A stretch of DNA of 64,000 nucleotides, taken from positions 186,001 through 250,000 of the forward strand of contig NZ_JALGQE010000006.1 of assembly GCF_022810405.1 (NCBI RefSeq). Direction: 5' to 3'. Positions 37,289 through 47,626 of the stretch are shown here, one piece after another. The stretch's first letter is position 1; each line of letters begins with the position of its first letter. The stretch comes from Rhodococcus sp. ARC_M5. GTDB lineage: Bacteria > Actinomycetota > Actinomycetes > Mycobacteriales > Mycobacteriaceae. Below the pieces are notes generated by a model. The model made no database searches. It was not told where the DNA came from and worked only from the letters and a program-made list of their open reading frames with translations. The position numbers and the translations under genes are program-made.

Positions 37289-37996
37289 ATGACAGTCATC
37301 TTGCTTCGGCACGGCCGCTCGACGTCGAACACCGCGGGCACCCTCGCGGGGCGGAGCGCGGGAGTCGAGCTCGATGATCGTGGGCGTGAGCAGGCGCAGG
37401 CGGTGGCGGATCGCCTCGGCGAGCTTCCCGTGTCCGAGATCGTGCGCTCGCCGTTGCTGCGGTGCGAGCAGACGGTCGAGCCGTTGGCTGCCAAGCTGGG
37501 GCTCTCGCCGGTGGTCGAGGATCGGTTGGTGGAGGTCGACTACGGGCAGTGGACCGGCCGGACGATCAAGGAGCTGCTGGCCGAGCCGCTGTGGAAGGTC
37601 GTTCAGCAGCATCCGTCGGCTGCGGTTTTTCCGGAAGGCGAGGGCTTGGCGACGGTTCAGCAACGCGCGGTACAGGCCGTGCGCGAGCACGACGCCCGGT
37701 TGGCCGCGCACCACGGCCGCGACGTGTTGTGGGTGGCGTGCTCGCACGGTGACGTCATCAAGTCGGTGCTCTCGGATGCGATGGGTGCCCACCTCGATTC
37801 CTTCCAGCGCATCGTCGCCGACCCAGCATCGATCAGTGTCGTGCGCTACACCTCGACGCGGCCTTTCGTACTGCGGACCAACGACACCGGGTCCGATCTG
37901 AGTGCGTTCGTCCCGAAGGCCGAGGAGCCCAGCACGCCGGAATCGGGTAACGCGGACTCTTCCGACGCGGTCGTCGGTGGTGGGGCAGGCAGCTAG
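37289..37996 (+). CDS. Histidine phosphatase (phosphoglycerate mutase) family protein
   Basis: 235-aa protein of the MSMEG_4193/Rv2135c type. The catalytic RHG is in ILLRHGRS (residues 8-10 region), with a second His in ACSHGDVIK. The N-terminal LAGRSAGVELDDRGREQAQAVA matches the family. The C-terminal tail (about 190-235) is low-complexity and Asp/Glu/Ser-rich, possibly disordered. The ATG at 37289 replaces a longer open frame starting at 37241. Substrate unknown; sits between uppP and DUF3090. Confidence 0.85.
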   Translation: MTVILLRHGRSTSNTAGTLAGRSAGVELDDRGREQAQAVADRLGELPVSEIVRSPLLRCEQTVEPLAAKLGLSPVVEDRLVEVDYGQWTGRTIKELLAEPLWKVVQQHPSAAVFPEGEGLATVQQRAVQAVREHDARLAAHHGRDVLWVACSHGDVIKSVLSDAMGAHLDSFQRIVADPASISVVRYTSTRPFVLRTNDTGSDLSAFVPKAEEPSTPESGNADSSDAVVGGGAGS

Positions 37997-38131
37997 AGCG
38001 CCGATTCGGCGCCGACACCCCGATCGGTGGCAGGCTGGAGGGCAAGCAATACCGACCATGGTCGATCTGTGGTCGATAATGAAAGTTCCGGAAAGTGCTT
38101 CGCGGAGCTGTTCGAGTCGTTAGGAGGTGCA

Positions 38132-38722
38132 ATGCCGCGCGCCATACACGTTTTTCGCACCCCTGATCGTTTCGTTGCCGGGACCGTTGGGGAACCGGGC
38201 GACCGAACGTTCTTCCTTCAGGCGGTGCACGACGCCCGAGTGGTGTCGGTCGCCTTGGAGAAGCAGCAGGTCCAGGTACTCGCCGACAGGATGGGGCTGC
38301 TCCTGGAAGAAGTGCACCGCCGCTTCGGAGCCGACGTTCCGGCCGAGGAGACCGACCAGGTCGACACCAGTCCGTTGCTGACTCCGATCGACACCGAGTT
38401 CCGCGTCGGGACGATGGGGCTCGGCTGGGATGCCGACGCCAACGCCGTCGTGGTGGAACTTCTCGCCGTCAGCGAGGTCGAGGTGGACGAATCCGTCGTT
38501 CTCGACGACACCGACGAGGGCCCGGATGCCGTCCGCGTGTTCCTCACTCCGGTACAGGCCCGCGAGTTCGCGGTGCGGTCCGAACGCGTCATCGCGGCGG
38601 GCCGTGCACCGTGCCCACTGTGTGGACAACCACTGGCCCCCGAGGGACACGTCTGCATCCGAACCAACGGCTACCGCCGCGGTGCGACGTTCGGACCGGT
38701 GACCGAGGCCGACGAATCTTGA
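38132..38722 (+). CDS. DUF3090 family protein
   Basis: 196-aa actinobacterial protein (Rv2134c type). TAGGAGG (38120-38126) lies just before the ATG at 38132, which begins MPRAIHVFRTPDRFVAG, the family start. The middle has alternating beta strands and a helix (VQVLADRMGLLLEEVHRRF). The C-terminal CPLCGQPLAPEGHVC resembles a zinc-binding knuckle. It overlaps the SCO1664-like gene by 4 bp (TTGA), so both may act together. Function unknown. Confidence 0.82.
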   Translation: MPRAIHVFRTPDRFVAGTVGEPGDRTFFLQAVHDARVVSVALEKQQVQVLADRMGLLLEEVHRRFGADVPAEETDQVDTSPLLTPIDTEFRVGTMGLGWDADANAVVVELLAVSEVEVDESVVLDDTDEGPDAVRVFLTPVQAREFAVRSERVIAAGRAPCPLCGQPLAPEGHVCIRTNGYRRGATFGPVTEADES

Positions 38723-39531
38723 CCGTCGAACTGCCGCCGTTCGAGGGCCGCGAAACCATGGAGACCGGCGACCTGACCGTCGTCGGTCGTGTGGTGTCGG
38801 CCAGCAACGCCACGTTGGTGTGCGAGGCGGGCGAGGGCGACTCGGCCGTGCGGTGCGTCTACAAACCCGTTCGTGGGGAGGTGCCGCTCTGGGATTTCCC
38901 GGACGGCACTCTCGCGGGCCGCGAAGTGGCGTCGTACGAGATCTCCGAGGCCCTCGGTTGGGGTGTCATTCCGCCCACGGTGCTGCGCGACGGGCCGTTC
39001 GGTCCCGGCATGGTGCAGAAGTGGATCGACACGCCGGAGGAGCGCGCCGAGGGACGCGTCGACCTCGTCGACATCTGCCGTCCCGATCTCGTGCCGGCGG
39101 GATGGATTCCGGTACTGCAGGCGTACGACGGCGAAGGCGAGGAAATCGCACTCATCCATGCCGACGATCCGCGGCTGCAGCGGATGGCGGTTCTCGACGT
39201 GATCCTCAACAATGCCGATCGCAAGGGTGGGCACGCACTCGAAGGCCTCGACGGCTACGTGTACGGAGTCGACCACGGAATCTGCCTGCACGCCGAGAAC
39301 AAGTTGCGCACGGTGCTGTGGGGTTGGGCAGGCCAGGCTGTGGACGACGCACTGATGACGGACGTGGTCAGGTTCGTCGAGACGTTCGATGCGGTCACCG
39401 CGCCACGTTTGGTCGACAAGATCACCCTGACCGAAACGGTCGCGGTGCTCGATCGGGCGCAGGAGCTCATCGCCCGCCCCGTCATGCCGGAGCCTCGCTC
39501 GAGCAGACCCATACCCTGGCCCGCCTTCTGA
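38719..39531 (+). CDS. SCO1664 family protein (PI3/4-kinase-like fold)
   Basis: 270-aa protein (Rv2133c type). It starts at TTG 38719, overlapping the DUF3090 stop; the ATG at 38758 is the alternative. The middle reads CVYKPVRGEVPLWDFPDGTLAGREVASYEIS, which resembles the nucleotide-binding lobe of PI3/4-kinase-like proteins. LDVILNNADRKGGHAL and VYGVDHGICLH match the catalytic DxxxxN/DHG-type loops. It could be a kinase of unknown substrate. The family name is from memory and the activity is inferred. It is co-transcribed with DUF3090 and close to mshC. Confidence 0.8.
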   Translation: MTVELPPFEGRETMETGDLTVVGRVVSASNATLVCEAGEGDSAVRCVYKPVRGEVPLWDFPDGTLAGREVASYEISEALGWGVIPPTVLRDGPFGPGMVQKWIDTPEERAEGRVDLVDICRPDLVPAGWIPVLQAYDGEGEEIALIHADDPRLQRMAVLDVILNNADRKGGHALEGLDGYVYGVDHGICLHAENKLRTVLWGWAGQAVDDALMTDVVRFVETFDAVTAPRLVDKITLTETVAVLDRAQELIARPVMPEPRSSRPIPWPAF

Positions 39532-39542
39532 TCGGGCTCGGA

Positions 39543-39548
39543 TAGGCT
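39543..39548 (+). promoter_or_regulatory. -10 element (TAGGCT) of mshC
   Basis: TAGGCT, then 7 bases, then the mshC ATG at 39556; leaderless arrangement as in several other genes here. Confidence 0.5.
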
Positions 39549-39555
39549 CGGCTGC

Positions 39556-40797
39556 ATGCATTCTTGGTCGAGCCCGGAGATCCCGACAATTCCAGGACAG
39601 GGTCCAGCGCTTCGATTGTTCGACACCGCAGACCGCCAGGTGCGCCCCGTGACCCCAGGTTCGACGGCTCGGATGTACGTCTGCGGAATCACCCCGTACG
39701 ACGCCACCCACCTCGGGCACGCGGCGACGTACCTGACGTTCGACCTGATCTACCGGTTGTGGCTGGACGCGGGAACGGACGTGCACTACGTGCAGAACGT
39801 CACCGATGTCGACGATCCACTGTTCGAGCGCGCCGACCGCGACGGCGAGGACTGGCGCGATCTCGGAGCTCGTGAAATCGAACTCTTCCGCGCCGACATG
39901 GAAGCCTTGCGGGTGCTCCCTCCGCGCGATTACATCGGTGCCGTCGAATCCGTCGACGAGGTCGTCGAACTGGTGGAGAAGCTGGTCGCGTCCGGTGCCG
40001 CGTACGTCGTCGACGACGACGAATACCCGGATGTGTACTTCCGCGCCGATGCGACCCAGCAGTTCGGCTACGAGTCCGGTTACGACCGCGCCACGATGGA
40101 TACGTTCTTCGCCGAACGCGGGGGCGATCCCGATCGGGTCGGTAAGCGGGATCCACTCGATGCGTTGCTCTGGCGCGCGGTGCGGCCGGGCGAGCCGTCG
40201 TGGCCGTCGCCGTGGGGTCCGGGTCGGCCCGGGTGGCACATCGAATGCGCTGCCATCGCGCTCAACCGCATCGGTACCGCCTTCGACATCCAGGGCGGCG
40301 GAAGCGATCTCATCTTCCCGCACCACGAATTCTCGGCCGCGCACGCCGAGGCGGCGACCGGTGATCCGCGTTTCGCCCGGCACTACGTGCACACCGGAAT
40401 GATCGGGCTCGACGGCGAGAAGATGTCCAAGAGCCGCGGCAATCTGGTGTTCGTCTCGAAACTCCGGGCCGAGAATGTGGATCCAGCAGCCGTACGACTC
40501 GGTCTGCTCGCCGGCCATTACCGGCAGGATCGGCCGTGGTCCGACGAGGTCCTCGAACGCGCGCACACCCGACTCGCGCTGTGGCGTCGGGCTGCTGCGC
40601 TCGACAGCGCAGCCTCGGCCGACGACGTGATCAACCGGTTGCGCCAACATCTGGCCGATGATCTGGACACCCCCAAGGCGCTCGACGCTCTGGACGCCTG
40701 GGCGAGCTTCGCAGTCGAGCGCGGCGGATCGGATGCGGGCGCACCTGGTGCCTTCGCCGATGCGGTAGACGCGCTGCTCGGAGTGCCGCTGCGTTAG
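39556..40797 (+). CDS. mshC: Cysteine:glucosaminyl inositol ligase MshC (mycothiol synthesis)
   Basis: Ligates cysteine to GlcN-Ins using ATP, the third step of mycothiol synthesis; cysteinyl-tRNA-synthetase paralogue. The 413-aa protein has the zinc-site Cys in YVCGITPYD, the HIGH-like THLGHA motif, HIECAAIAL with a second Cys, the PHHEFS zinc His, and the KMSKS motif in [10 protein letters not shown]. It lacks the tRNA-binding domain expected in CysS. The stop overlaps that of the convergent jetD by 4 bp. Confidence 0.95.
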   Translation: MHSWSSPEIPTIPGQGPALRLFDTADRQVRPVTPGSTARMYVCGITPYDATHLGHAATYLTFDLIYRLWLDAGTDVHYVQNVTDVDDPLFERADRDGEDWRDLGAREIELFRADMEALRVLPPRDYIGAVESVDEVVELVEKLVASGAAYVVDDDEYPDVYFRADATQQFGYESGYDRATMDTFFAERGGDPDRVGKRDPLDALLWRAVRPGEPSWPSPWGPGRPGWHIECAAIALNRIGTAFDIQGGGSDLIFPHHEFSAAHAEAATGDPRFARHYVHTGMIGLDGEKMSKSRGNLVFVSKLRAENVDPAAVRLGLLAGHYRQDRPWSDEVLERAHTRLALWRRAAALDSAASADDVINRLRQHLADDLDTPKALDALDAWASFAVERGGSDAGAPGAFADAVDALLGVPLR

Positions 40798-42044
40798 GTC
40801 GAATCTCCGGTTCGCAGATCCGTCAACAGATCCGGGATCAGTCGTTCTTCCATGACTGCTCGGCCCGAATCGCAAAGGGCAGCAGTCAGTTCCGGATCCC
40901 ACGGACTGTCGGTCGGATGCCCCTTCAGTGGTTCGGAGTTCCGTGCATCGAGTGCGCGCCGGTAGGAGTCGACGTCCATCCGCCAGGGCGACGCGTCGTA
41001 CCGGTCCACTGCTCGTTTCACCATGTGCACTCCGGCCCAGTCGAAGTCGGCCCGCCATTCGATCGTGGTGCCGGGCGCGCGGGAGGCCAGCAGCCGGTGC
41101 ACCGCTGCGGAGGGCTGGCCGTCGGTGCAGATCAGGCTCGCGCAGTTCGAGCCGAGGGTGCGGGCTGCGGCGGCGAGCACCGCCACGTTCTCGCAGACGA
41201 ACACCGTGGACGAGGTGTTGGTGAGTGGACCGCGAGTGAGCATGTCCACGGTGACCGGGAAGGGGATGCCCTCGTCTGCTGCATCGTTCAGCCATCGAGC
41301 CACGGTGTGGGTCTCGTCGACGCGGTAGCCGAGCACCAATACGCGGCTGGACAGCGGATCGACGGACACGCCAGCGGTTTCCCACAGCGCTTTGATGCCG
41401 ACCGGATCGACGGGGCGGGGTACGTTCTCGCGCAGCGACAACGCGTCGAGGACGAGTTTGGGGGCACCGCCGCCCGAAAGCGCCTTGGTGTCACCGCAGG
41501 CCAGCTCCGCGAGTTCGGTGAGAGACATCCCGTCCACCGGAAGCAGCGCGAGAACCTGTGTCGCCACCGCGAGCGCTTCGACGGCGACGCGGCCCCCGAG
41601 GGTGCCGTCCTGATTGAGCAGCGACGCCATCCAGTGCTCGATCCACTCGCGATCGGTACCGCCGCCGAGAACATCCCTGGCCCGGTCGAGCGCATCCGCG
41701 CGGACCTGAGCCTTGTCGGCTGCGATCCGCTTCTTGTCCTGCAGCGGGGCCTGCTGGGTGAGCGTGTCGATCAGTCCGAGCCCACCGTTGAGCGGATGGC
41801 TCAGCCACGCGTCGAACCGCTCGAGGTCGAGCCTGGTGCTGCGCGCCCGAGAATGCAGACTGGAGTTGGACCGAGAGATCGCGCTGCACAGACGCCACAG
41901 CTCCGGGGCGTCGCTCAAGTCGACGGTGATGTTGCCGCCGACGCGAAGCCAGTTGGACTCCAACTTCTTTCGTGCCGCGTCGAGCAGAGCAGCCAATTCG
42001 ACGCTGTCGCGCCACTCACTGTTACCGGTCAAACTCCAGCCCAC
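40794..42044 (-). CDS. jetD: Wadjet nuclease subunit JetD (DUF2399, TIGR02679 type)
   Basis: 416-aa nuclease subunit of the Wadjet plasmid-defence complex, which cuts extruded circular DNA. The C-terminal DUF2399 region is TOPRIM-like: Glu285 in VFVCENVAV and the acidic pair D333-x-D335 in RADFDWAG, with a conserved W. The N-terminal half (about 1-200) is helical, probably contacting the SMC subunit (DUF3323-like). It is the last gene of the operon and overlaps jetC by 23 bp. The 3' end overlaps mshC by 4 bp. Confidence 0.85.
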   Translation of the reverse strand: MGWSLTGNSEWRDSVELAALLDAARKKLESNWLRVGGNITVDLSDAPELWRLCSAISRSNSSLHSRARSTRLDLERFDAWLSHPLNGGLGLIDTLTQQAPLQDKKRIAADKAQVRADALDRARDVLGGGTDREWIEHWMASLLNQDGTLGGRVAVEALAVATQVLALLPVDGMSLTELAELACGDTKALSGGGAPKLVLDALSLRENVPRPVDPVGIKALWETAGVSVDPLSSRVLVLGYRVDETHTVARWLNDAADEGIPFPVTVDMLTRGPLTNTSSTVFVCENVAVLAAAARTLGSNCASLICTDGQPSAAVHRLLASRAPGTTIEWRADFDWAGVHMVKRAVDRYDASPWRMDVDSYRRALDARNSEPLKGHPTDSPWDPELTAALCDSGRAVMEERLIPDLLTDLRTGDST

Positions 42045-45000
42045 CTTCGGTTCGGGTCGGCACCCGGCGCGTCAACGGCGACCCGAGCGCGGCCGCGAGG
42101 TCGGTACCGTCGTGTTCGGCGAACAGTTCGCCGTTCTCCCACACCAGAAGTGCTGCGCTGACGGTGTTCTCGGCTGTCGAATGTGCAAGGTCGTAGTGGG
42201 CGCAGCCGGGGACGTCCCCGTAGGTGATCCACAGGTCGTATCCGGTCATGAACAGATCGAGATCGAATTGCACACTGAGGCCGAGCAATTCACTGCGGCC
42301 GTTGTCGTCGACACCGGCAAAGGCCTCGTCCAGCGCGAGCAACCGAGGCGAATGTGGATCGGCGGACGAGAGCATCACGTGCGCCGCGGCGAACAGTGGC
42401 AGGTGCAGCGAGACCGACTGCTCACCGCCCGAGAGTGCACTGTGGCGTGCGACGGTGAGGCGATCCTCGTTGCCGTCGCCGCTGATGAGCGTGAAGGCGA
42501 ACACGCGCCAGCGGCGATAATCCAGTGTGGTGGAGAGGATCTCGGGATAGGACCGTTCCGGATGGGCCGCGCGCGCGATCCTGATCTCGGACGCGAAGTG
42601 GGCGCGCATCGCGGCCAGATCGTCCTGGTTCAACGCCGAGGCGTCGCGGTCGAGCAGCTTGGACACCGCACGGGCCCCGTCGTCGAGGTTGTCCGCGAGC
42701 ACCCAGTGCACACCGATCGTGTTGCCCGAGGACATGCGGCGCTGCTTCATCTCGGCGGACATCTGCGCGATCAGCTCGCGTGCGTCGACGGTGCGTTCGT
42801 GAATCTGCTGCGCCAGACCGGTCAGCAGTGCATCTTCGAGAATACGGCGCTCCTGCTCGGTCAGCAGCAACTCCTGATCGGCCCTCGCCGCACCGATTCG
42901 GTCGGCGAAGTCACCGACCGACGAATAGCCCTGCTCGTCCTGAACACGGACCACGGTCAAACCGTCCGGCGCATCCCACTGCAGACGGTAGTCCTGACCC
43001 GAGGCGGCGAGTTGCGAGTCGAACTCCTGCAGCGCGCTCGTCAGCGCCGTCCGAGTCGACTTTCGGCTCGAGTCACTCACTTTGACCGACGCCGTCGCCG
43101 CATCGAGCGCCGAATGCAGCGCGCGCACCACCGGCGGAAGTACCGGAACCTCCTCGTCGGGACCGTCGGCCTGCTGGACGCGATACAAGATCTGTTCGAC
43201 GCTCAGCCACGCCGAATCACTGGCCGGCCACGCATACGCCTCGTGGACGCCGAGAATGGCCAGTAGATCCTTGCGAGCGTACGGCGCGAGCCGTCCGGCA
43301 TCGTTCAGGGTTTCGGTGACGGCACCGCGCAGGCTTTCGAGCGCCGTGTTGCACGCTCCCTCGGCCTTGCCGATCGCTTCACCGGCTTCCTTGTCCGCTT
43401 TGCGGGCGGCTCGTTGCTCCGCGCGACACTTCTCGATGCTCTCGCGAGCGTTCTCGAGATCGGTGTCGATCTGTTCGGCGGTGGCACCGAGCTTTTCGGT
43501 CAGCAGCTCGAGTCGCTGCACCTGCTGCCGATAGCTTTCGTCCGCGATCGCGGCTTCCTCGGCGAGCTCCTCGGCCAGACCGCTCGCTTCGTCGAGCCGG
43601 TTGGCTGCCTCTCGCGCGCGTTCGGCCTCGCGTGTGTGATCGCTGCGCTTGCGGATCACCGCCGAACCCTGATGCTCGAAGTGCCGAATCGCCGCGGCGA
43701 GGGCATCGATGTCGCGGCCGATGTGCGGGGTGCGATGAGCCACGGCGACGGTACGCAGCTGCTTTTCTTTCGCCGAGAGGTCTGCGATCGAGAGGTCGAA
43801 CTCACGGTCCGCGGCTGCGGCCCCCTCCTTCGAGGTGCGCAGCGCCCCTGCGGCGGCTGTGACGGCGCGTTGCGCCTTGACGATGGCCGAGACCCGAGGA
43901 AGTTGCTTGGCGGCCGCGTTCAGTGCGTGCACCAACTCACGCGCAGTCCGCTCATCGGCCGTCGCGGTCTCGAGCGCGGTTGTTGCGGTGTCGATCGCCG
44001 TGCCGAGTTCGGCGATGCGTTGCTCTCGCCGACGCGCCCGCGCCGTCGCACCGATGTACTCGGCATCGGTTTTGGTGTGGCGACCCTGCTGCACCCCCTG
44101 CCAGTACCGGCCGTCGACGCCTACCGAGACCGCACGGTCGGCGGCGGTGCTCGTATCAGATTGCAGTGCAATCGAGTTCAGCAGTTCGAGGATCCGCGAT
44201 TCGGGTACGGCGGTGCCGGGCTCGGGCTCGAGCACCGATGCCAAGGTAGCGCCGGCCGGCCGGTCGGCCTTCGGTAGCGGTGAGAGATACTGCTCGGACC
44301 TGGAGTCGACGGGGAAGTCCGCGACCGGGTGAAGCCAGCCGTCGAGAAGATTCGCCGCCTGCAGCGCGGATTCGATCCCCGCAGCGTCGGCGGAGGAGAC
44401 CGAGTCGGCAAAGCGAACCAGTTGCCACAGCGGCGCTCCCGACAGTTCCGCACGAGAGTCGGTCCGCGCGGCGAACGGCGGCGGAGCGTCGTCGTGTTCG
44501 GCTCGCACCAGAGCCAGTTCGTCGTTCAGCGTGCTCAGCTCGGCCTTGCGGGTGGTCACGTCGACCCGCGCCTGAGCCTGCCGGGCGCGAATGGCGTCGA
44601 CCCCGTCTGCGGTCTGTTCGGCGAGAACGGATTCCAGGCTCGGGGCGTCGTCGTCGCCGATACCTGCCAAGGCCGCGTCGAGGGCATCGAACGCGGCGGA
44701 GGTGACGCCCGCGGAGGAGTACAGCGCCGAATTGGTCGACCACCAGGCCCGCAGGCCCGACGCGAACTGCGCCTTCTCCACGTCCACGCTCGCCTCGGCC
44801 TCGGTGACCGCTGCCGACGCGGCCTCGAGCAGCTCGCGAGCCTTCGAGGCGGCCTTCTCCGCACGAGCGCGTTCCGTCGACGCCTTCTCGACGGTGCCCA
44901 GCGCCTCACGTACCGCCCGCACGTCGCCGTCACGCTCCTCGGCATGGCCGCGCAGAGCGGTGCTGATCTGATCGCTGCGGGCTGTGCCCGGCAGCGGTGT

Positions 45001-46206
45001 CCAGACGATGCCCGCGTCCTCGGCCGCAGTCTGCAGCTCCTCCTCTGCGCGGGTCACCCCGGCAACGGAGTCCCGGAGTGCGGAGTCGGCCCGAGCCGCC
45101 TCGGTGGTGCGCTGTTCCAGTTCTGCTTGCGCCTTACGTGCGCGGTCGGCCTGCTGGGCCGTCGAGACCTCCAACTTCGCCGCGGATTCGGCCAGGTCGT
45201 CGAGTTGCTGCTTGCCCTCGTACGCGCTCGAGCGCTGCAAGGTCTCGCGGTCTGCGACGGCCTGATCCAGTGCGCGTTCCGCCTCGTCGAAACGGGTTTC
45301 TGCCGCGGCCCGCTCCAGCAGCCGCCGATCCTTCAGTGCGGCAGCGGCGAAGTGCGCGGTGGTCGCATGGGTCACCGCCTCGAGTCGGCGCGAGACCTGC
45401 TCGACATCCGAACGGGTTTGCACCCGAAGATATTTGGAGTACACCGAGACGAAGTTCTTGGCGGCATGGTCGGCCTGCGCCAGTCCTTCGAGCGCCCGGC
45501 CCACTTCTTCCATGTCGCTGAAGGAGCGCGCTGCCTCGAGAACGAGCTGCTCGTCCAACGGCCGCAGCCCGTCGGTCAACGCCTGCGAGAGCCCCTTGGG
45601 GTCGAGGTTCTTGGCCAACTGCGGGCGGCGCAACGTCAGAATGAGGTTGATCAGCTGGTCGTAGCGCTGGGCACCGAGCCCGAACATGCGGGCGTCGATC
45701 GCGGCGCGGTAGTCGACCGGGCGATCGGTCAACGCGTCGGTGCCCAGCTGTTCGGCGAGCTGCTTCTTCGTCAACGGCCGGTCGTCGGAACCCAACAACG
45801 AGAAGTCGACGCCCACTCGGCCGTCGGCCACGAAGTACCAGCGGGTCACCTTGTCGTTGTGGCGGCTCGCCCGCATTCCGATGCCGACCGTCACCGATTC
45901 GGGGTCTTCGCGTGAGCCGCGGCCGAACTCCATCCACACGTAGGAGTGCGCGCTTTCCTGCCCACGGTAGAGGAGGTTGGACTTCATCGTCCGCTCCTCT
46001 CCGGCAAAGGGATTGAGCCGGCGCGGTTCGATGCGTCCGTCGAGGACGAACGGAAACAACACCTCGAGCGCCTTGGTTTTGCCGGATCCGTTGGGACCAC
46101 GCAGCACCAGGCGACCGTCGGCGAAGGAGAACTCCTGATCGCGGTAGTCCCACAGGTTGACGATCCCGGCTCGCGTCGGCCGAAAGCGTGTCGAGTGTGC
46201 GGTCAT
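42022..46206 (-). CDS. jetC: Wadjet SMC-like ATPase JetC (TIGR02680 type)
   Basis: 1394-aa SMC/MukB-like motor that extrudes DNA loops. The Walker A motif GPNGSGKT (37-44) is preceded by WDYRDQEF. The C-terminal ABC signature LSGGEQ (1258-1263) and Walker B LLALDEAFAGVDD (about 1289) complete the ATPase head. A long Ala/Glu/Arg/Lys-rich middle (about 270-560 and 840-1010) forms coiled coils around a more globular centre (about 600-820), the likely hinge. It starts 4 bp after the jetB stop. It requires JetA and JetB for DNA activity. Confidence 0.9.
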   Translation of the reverse strand: MTAHSTRFRPTRAGIVNLWDYRDQEFSFADGRLVLRGPNGSGKTKALEVLFPFVLDGRIEPRRLNPFAGEERTMKSNLLYRGQESAHSYVWMEFGRGSREDPESVTVGIGMRASRHNDKVTRWYFVADGRVGVDFSLLGSDDRPLTKKQLAEQLGTDALTDRPVDYRAAIDARMFGLGAQRYDQLINLILTLRRPQLAKNLDPKGLSQALTDGLRPLDEQLVLEAARSFSDMEEVGRALEGLAQADHAAKNFVSVYSKYLRVQTRSDVEQVSRRLEAVTHATTAHFAAAALKDRRLLERAAAETRFDEAERALDQAVADRETLQRSSAYEGKQQLDDLAESAAKLEVSTAQQADRARKAQAELEQRTTEAARADSALRDSVAGVTRAEEELQTAAEDAGIVWTPLPGTARSDQISTALRGHAEERDGDVRAVREALGTVEKASTERARAEKAASKARELLEAASAAVTEAEASVDVEKAQFASGLRAWWSTNSALYSSAGVTSAAFDALDAALAGIGDDDAPSLESVLAEQTADGVDAIRARQAQARVDVTTRKAELSTLNDELALVRAEHDDAPPPFAARTDSRAELSGAPLWQLVRFADSVSSADAAGIESALQAANLLDGWLHPVADFPVDSRSEQYLSPLPKADRPAGATLASVLEPEPGTAVPESRILELLNSIALQSDTSTAADRAVSVGVDGRYWQGVQQGRHTKTDAEYIGATARARRREQRIAELGTAIDTATTALETATADERTARELVHALNAAAKQLPRVSAIVKAQRAVTAAAGALRTSKEGAAAADREFDLSIADLSAKEKQLRTVAVAHRTPHIGRDIDALAAAIRHFEHQGSAVIRKRSDHTREAERAREAANRLDEASGLAEELAEEAAIADESYRQQVQRLELLTEKLGATAEQIDTDLENARESIEKCRAEQRAARKADKEAGEAIGKAEGACNTALESLRGAVTETLNDAGRLAPYARKDLLAILGVHEAYAWPASDSAWLSVEQILYRVQQADGPDEEVPVLPPVVRALHSALDAATASVKVSDSSRKSTRTALTSALQEFDSQLAASGQDYRLQWDAPDGLTVVRVQDEQGYSSVGDFADRIGAARADQELLLTEQERRILEDALLTGLAQQIHERTVDARELIAQMSAEMKQRRMSSGNTIGVHWVLADNLDDGARAVSKLLDRDASALNQDDLAAMRAHFASEIRIARAAHPERSYPEILSTTLDYRRWRVFAFTLISGDGNEDRLTVARHSALSGGEQSVSLHLPLFAAAHVMLSSADPHSPRLLALDEAFAGVDDNGRSELLGLSVQFDLDLFMTGYDLWITYGDVPGCAHYDLAHSTAENTVSAALLVWENGELFAEHDGTDLAAALGSPLTRRVPTRTEGGLEFDR

Positions 46207-46210
46207 CTAC

Positions 46211-47626
46211 TCAGGCCTCTACTTCGGATGGATCGGTGCTGGGGGTGTGTTCGCTGCCGAACAACGAATCTTGCGGTGTTCGATCACGCACGCTGACCAT
46301 CACGTCGCGGTAGCGTGCGATCACCGGCAGCACCAACACGCCGCCGGACACGCTGTGGATCAGTCGAAGTCGATGCAGCAGCGCAATCGCTCGCGTACGT
46401 AGACCGTCTCGGTCGGTCTGCCACTGCGCGGCGAACGTACGACCGAATCGTTCGATGAGATCGTCGACGACCGTTGTCAGCCAACTGTCCTCGATCAACG
46501 GATACAGCTTCTTCTCTTCCGTATCCACGAATGCCGTTGCATCGGAACCGAACCCGAATTCGGCGAGATCGCCGAAGATCCCGCCGTCGGGAATGGCGCT
46601 GTCCAACTGCTCGATCAGGGCAACACCGGCCGGGAGGGGGTAGGTCGCCAGCGTGGGTGCATCGGGATCGATCACTCGGTCCGAGATCTCGCCCGCAATG
46701 AGCAATGCGACCTGGGCAATGGTTCCGGTGCTGGGGAATCGAAAGTCCGAGAGCCGTCCCGAGGTGTCGATGAGGGCCACCCCCTCGGAGCGACGCTCGG
46801 CAACGAGGCCGGTCAGCAGTTCGACGTCGGCAACGGTGCGCGACGCCGCCAGGGCGGTGCGGCCGTCCAGGTCGAGATCGTCCAGATAGACGACCGGTTG
46901 TTCGACCAACGCTCGGCGTACCGCACGCAGCGTTTCCTTCGGATCTGCTTCACGCCCGGACTCGGTGTGTCCGAGATCGGAATCCTCGGGATCGATCGGG
47001 GCGTCCGAGCCGGCCAACAGACCACGAATCGACCGCAGGTGCTGCACGGCGCGGGGCGGCCGGAACATGGCGACGACAACGGGACGGTCGATGTCGTAGA
47101 GCGCTTCGCCTGCGGACGGGTTGTTCGCCCAGCCGGTCGCGTCACCGTCGGCCAACGCGATGGCACCGCGGATCGCGAGCCAGCCGATCGCGTCGACGAA
47201 CGCGTCTCGGTCGCTTGCTCGGTCGGTCTTCAGTTCGACCCCGTCCACCTGACTCGCCTCGGCCGCAACGTGATCGGCGAGTTCGGACAGCGTGATCTGA
47301 TTGCCGGCCCGGCCGAGTGCCGCAAGCGCCAACGCCAGGTACGCGTATCTGCGGCGATCGAAGATTCGGTCGGTCGACGTTCGGGCGGGTTGGCTGTCGT
47401 CGAGTCCGTCGAGCACCGGGAACAGTCGTGCGGTCGTCTCGGTGACCTCGAGGCGATACCCGAAGAGTTCGAGCAGGTCCTCGCGTAACTCGGTGGCCCA
47501 CCTGCGCAGTAGTGGCAGCGCGATCCGATCCGGGTACGTCGCGGTGACCAGGTGATTCGACAACGCCACTCGGGCGGCCCGTTGGTAGGAATCGAGTGCG
47601 AGAGAGGATATTTCGCGGGCCCTCAT
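46211..47626 (-). CDS. jetB: Wadjet subunit JetB (DUF2398, TIGR02678 type)
   Basis: 471-aa winged-helix subunit (MukE/KITE-like) of the Wadjet complex. The N-terminal part (LALDSYQRAARVALSNHLVTATYPDRIALPLLRRW) and a WH-like region (about 85-190: RRRYAYLALALAALGRAGNQITLSELADHVA) agree with the family. The C-terminal part is mostly helical, ending in a winged segment (GRTFAAQWQTDRDGLRTRAIALLHRLRLIH). It overlaps jetA by 4 bp (ATGA), so expression is coupled. It bridges JetA kleisin and DNA in related complexes. Confidence 0.85.
   Translation of the reverse strand: MRAREISSLALDSYQRAARVALSNHLVTATYPDRIALPLLRRWATELREDLLELFGYRLEVTETTARLFPVLDGLDDSQPARTSTDRIFDRRRYAYLALALAALGRAGNQITLSELADHVAAEASQVDGVELKTDRASDRDAFVDAIGWLAIRGAIALADGDATGWANNPSAGEALYDIDRPVVVAMFRPPRAVQHLRSIRGLLAGSDAPIDPEDSDLGHTESGREADPKETLRAVRRALVEQPVVYLDDLDLDGRTALAASRTVADVELLTGLVAERRSEGVALIDTSGRLSDFRFPSTGTIAQVALLIAGEISDRVIDPDAPTLATYPLPAGVALIEQLDSAIPDGGIFGDLAEFGFGSDATAFVDTEEKKLYPLIEDSWLTTVVDDLIERFGRTFAAQWQTDRDGLRTRAIALLHRLRLIHSVSGGVLVLPVIARYRDVMVSVRDRTPQDSLFGSEHTPSTDPSEVEA

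Noticed and set aside
38671..41385. 904-codon minus-strand open frame
   Set aside because: It is antisense to the SCO1664-like gene, mshC and the jetD end, and its translation is Arg/His/Val-rich shadow sequence with no family features.
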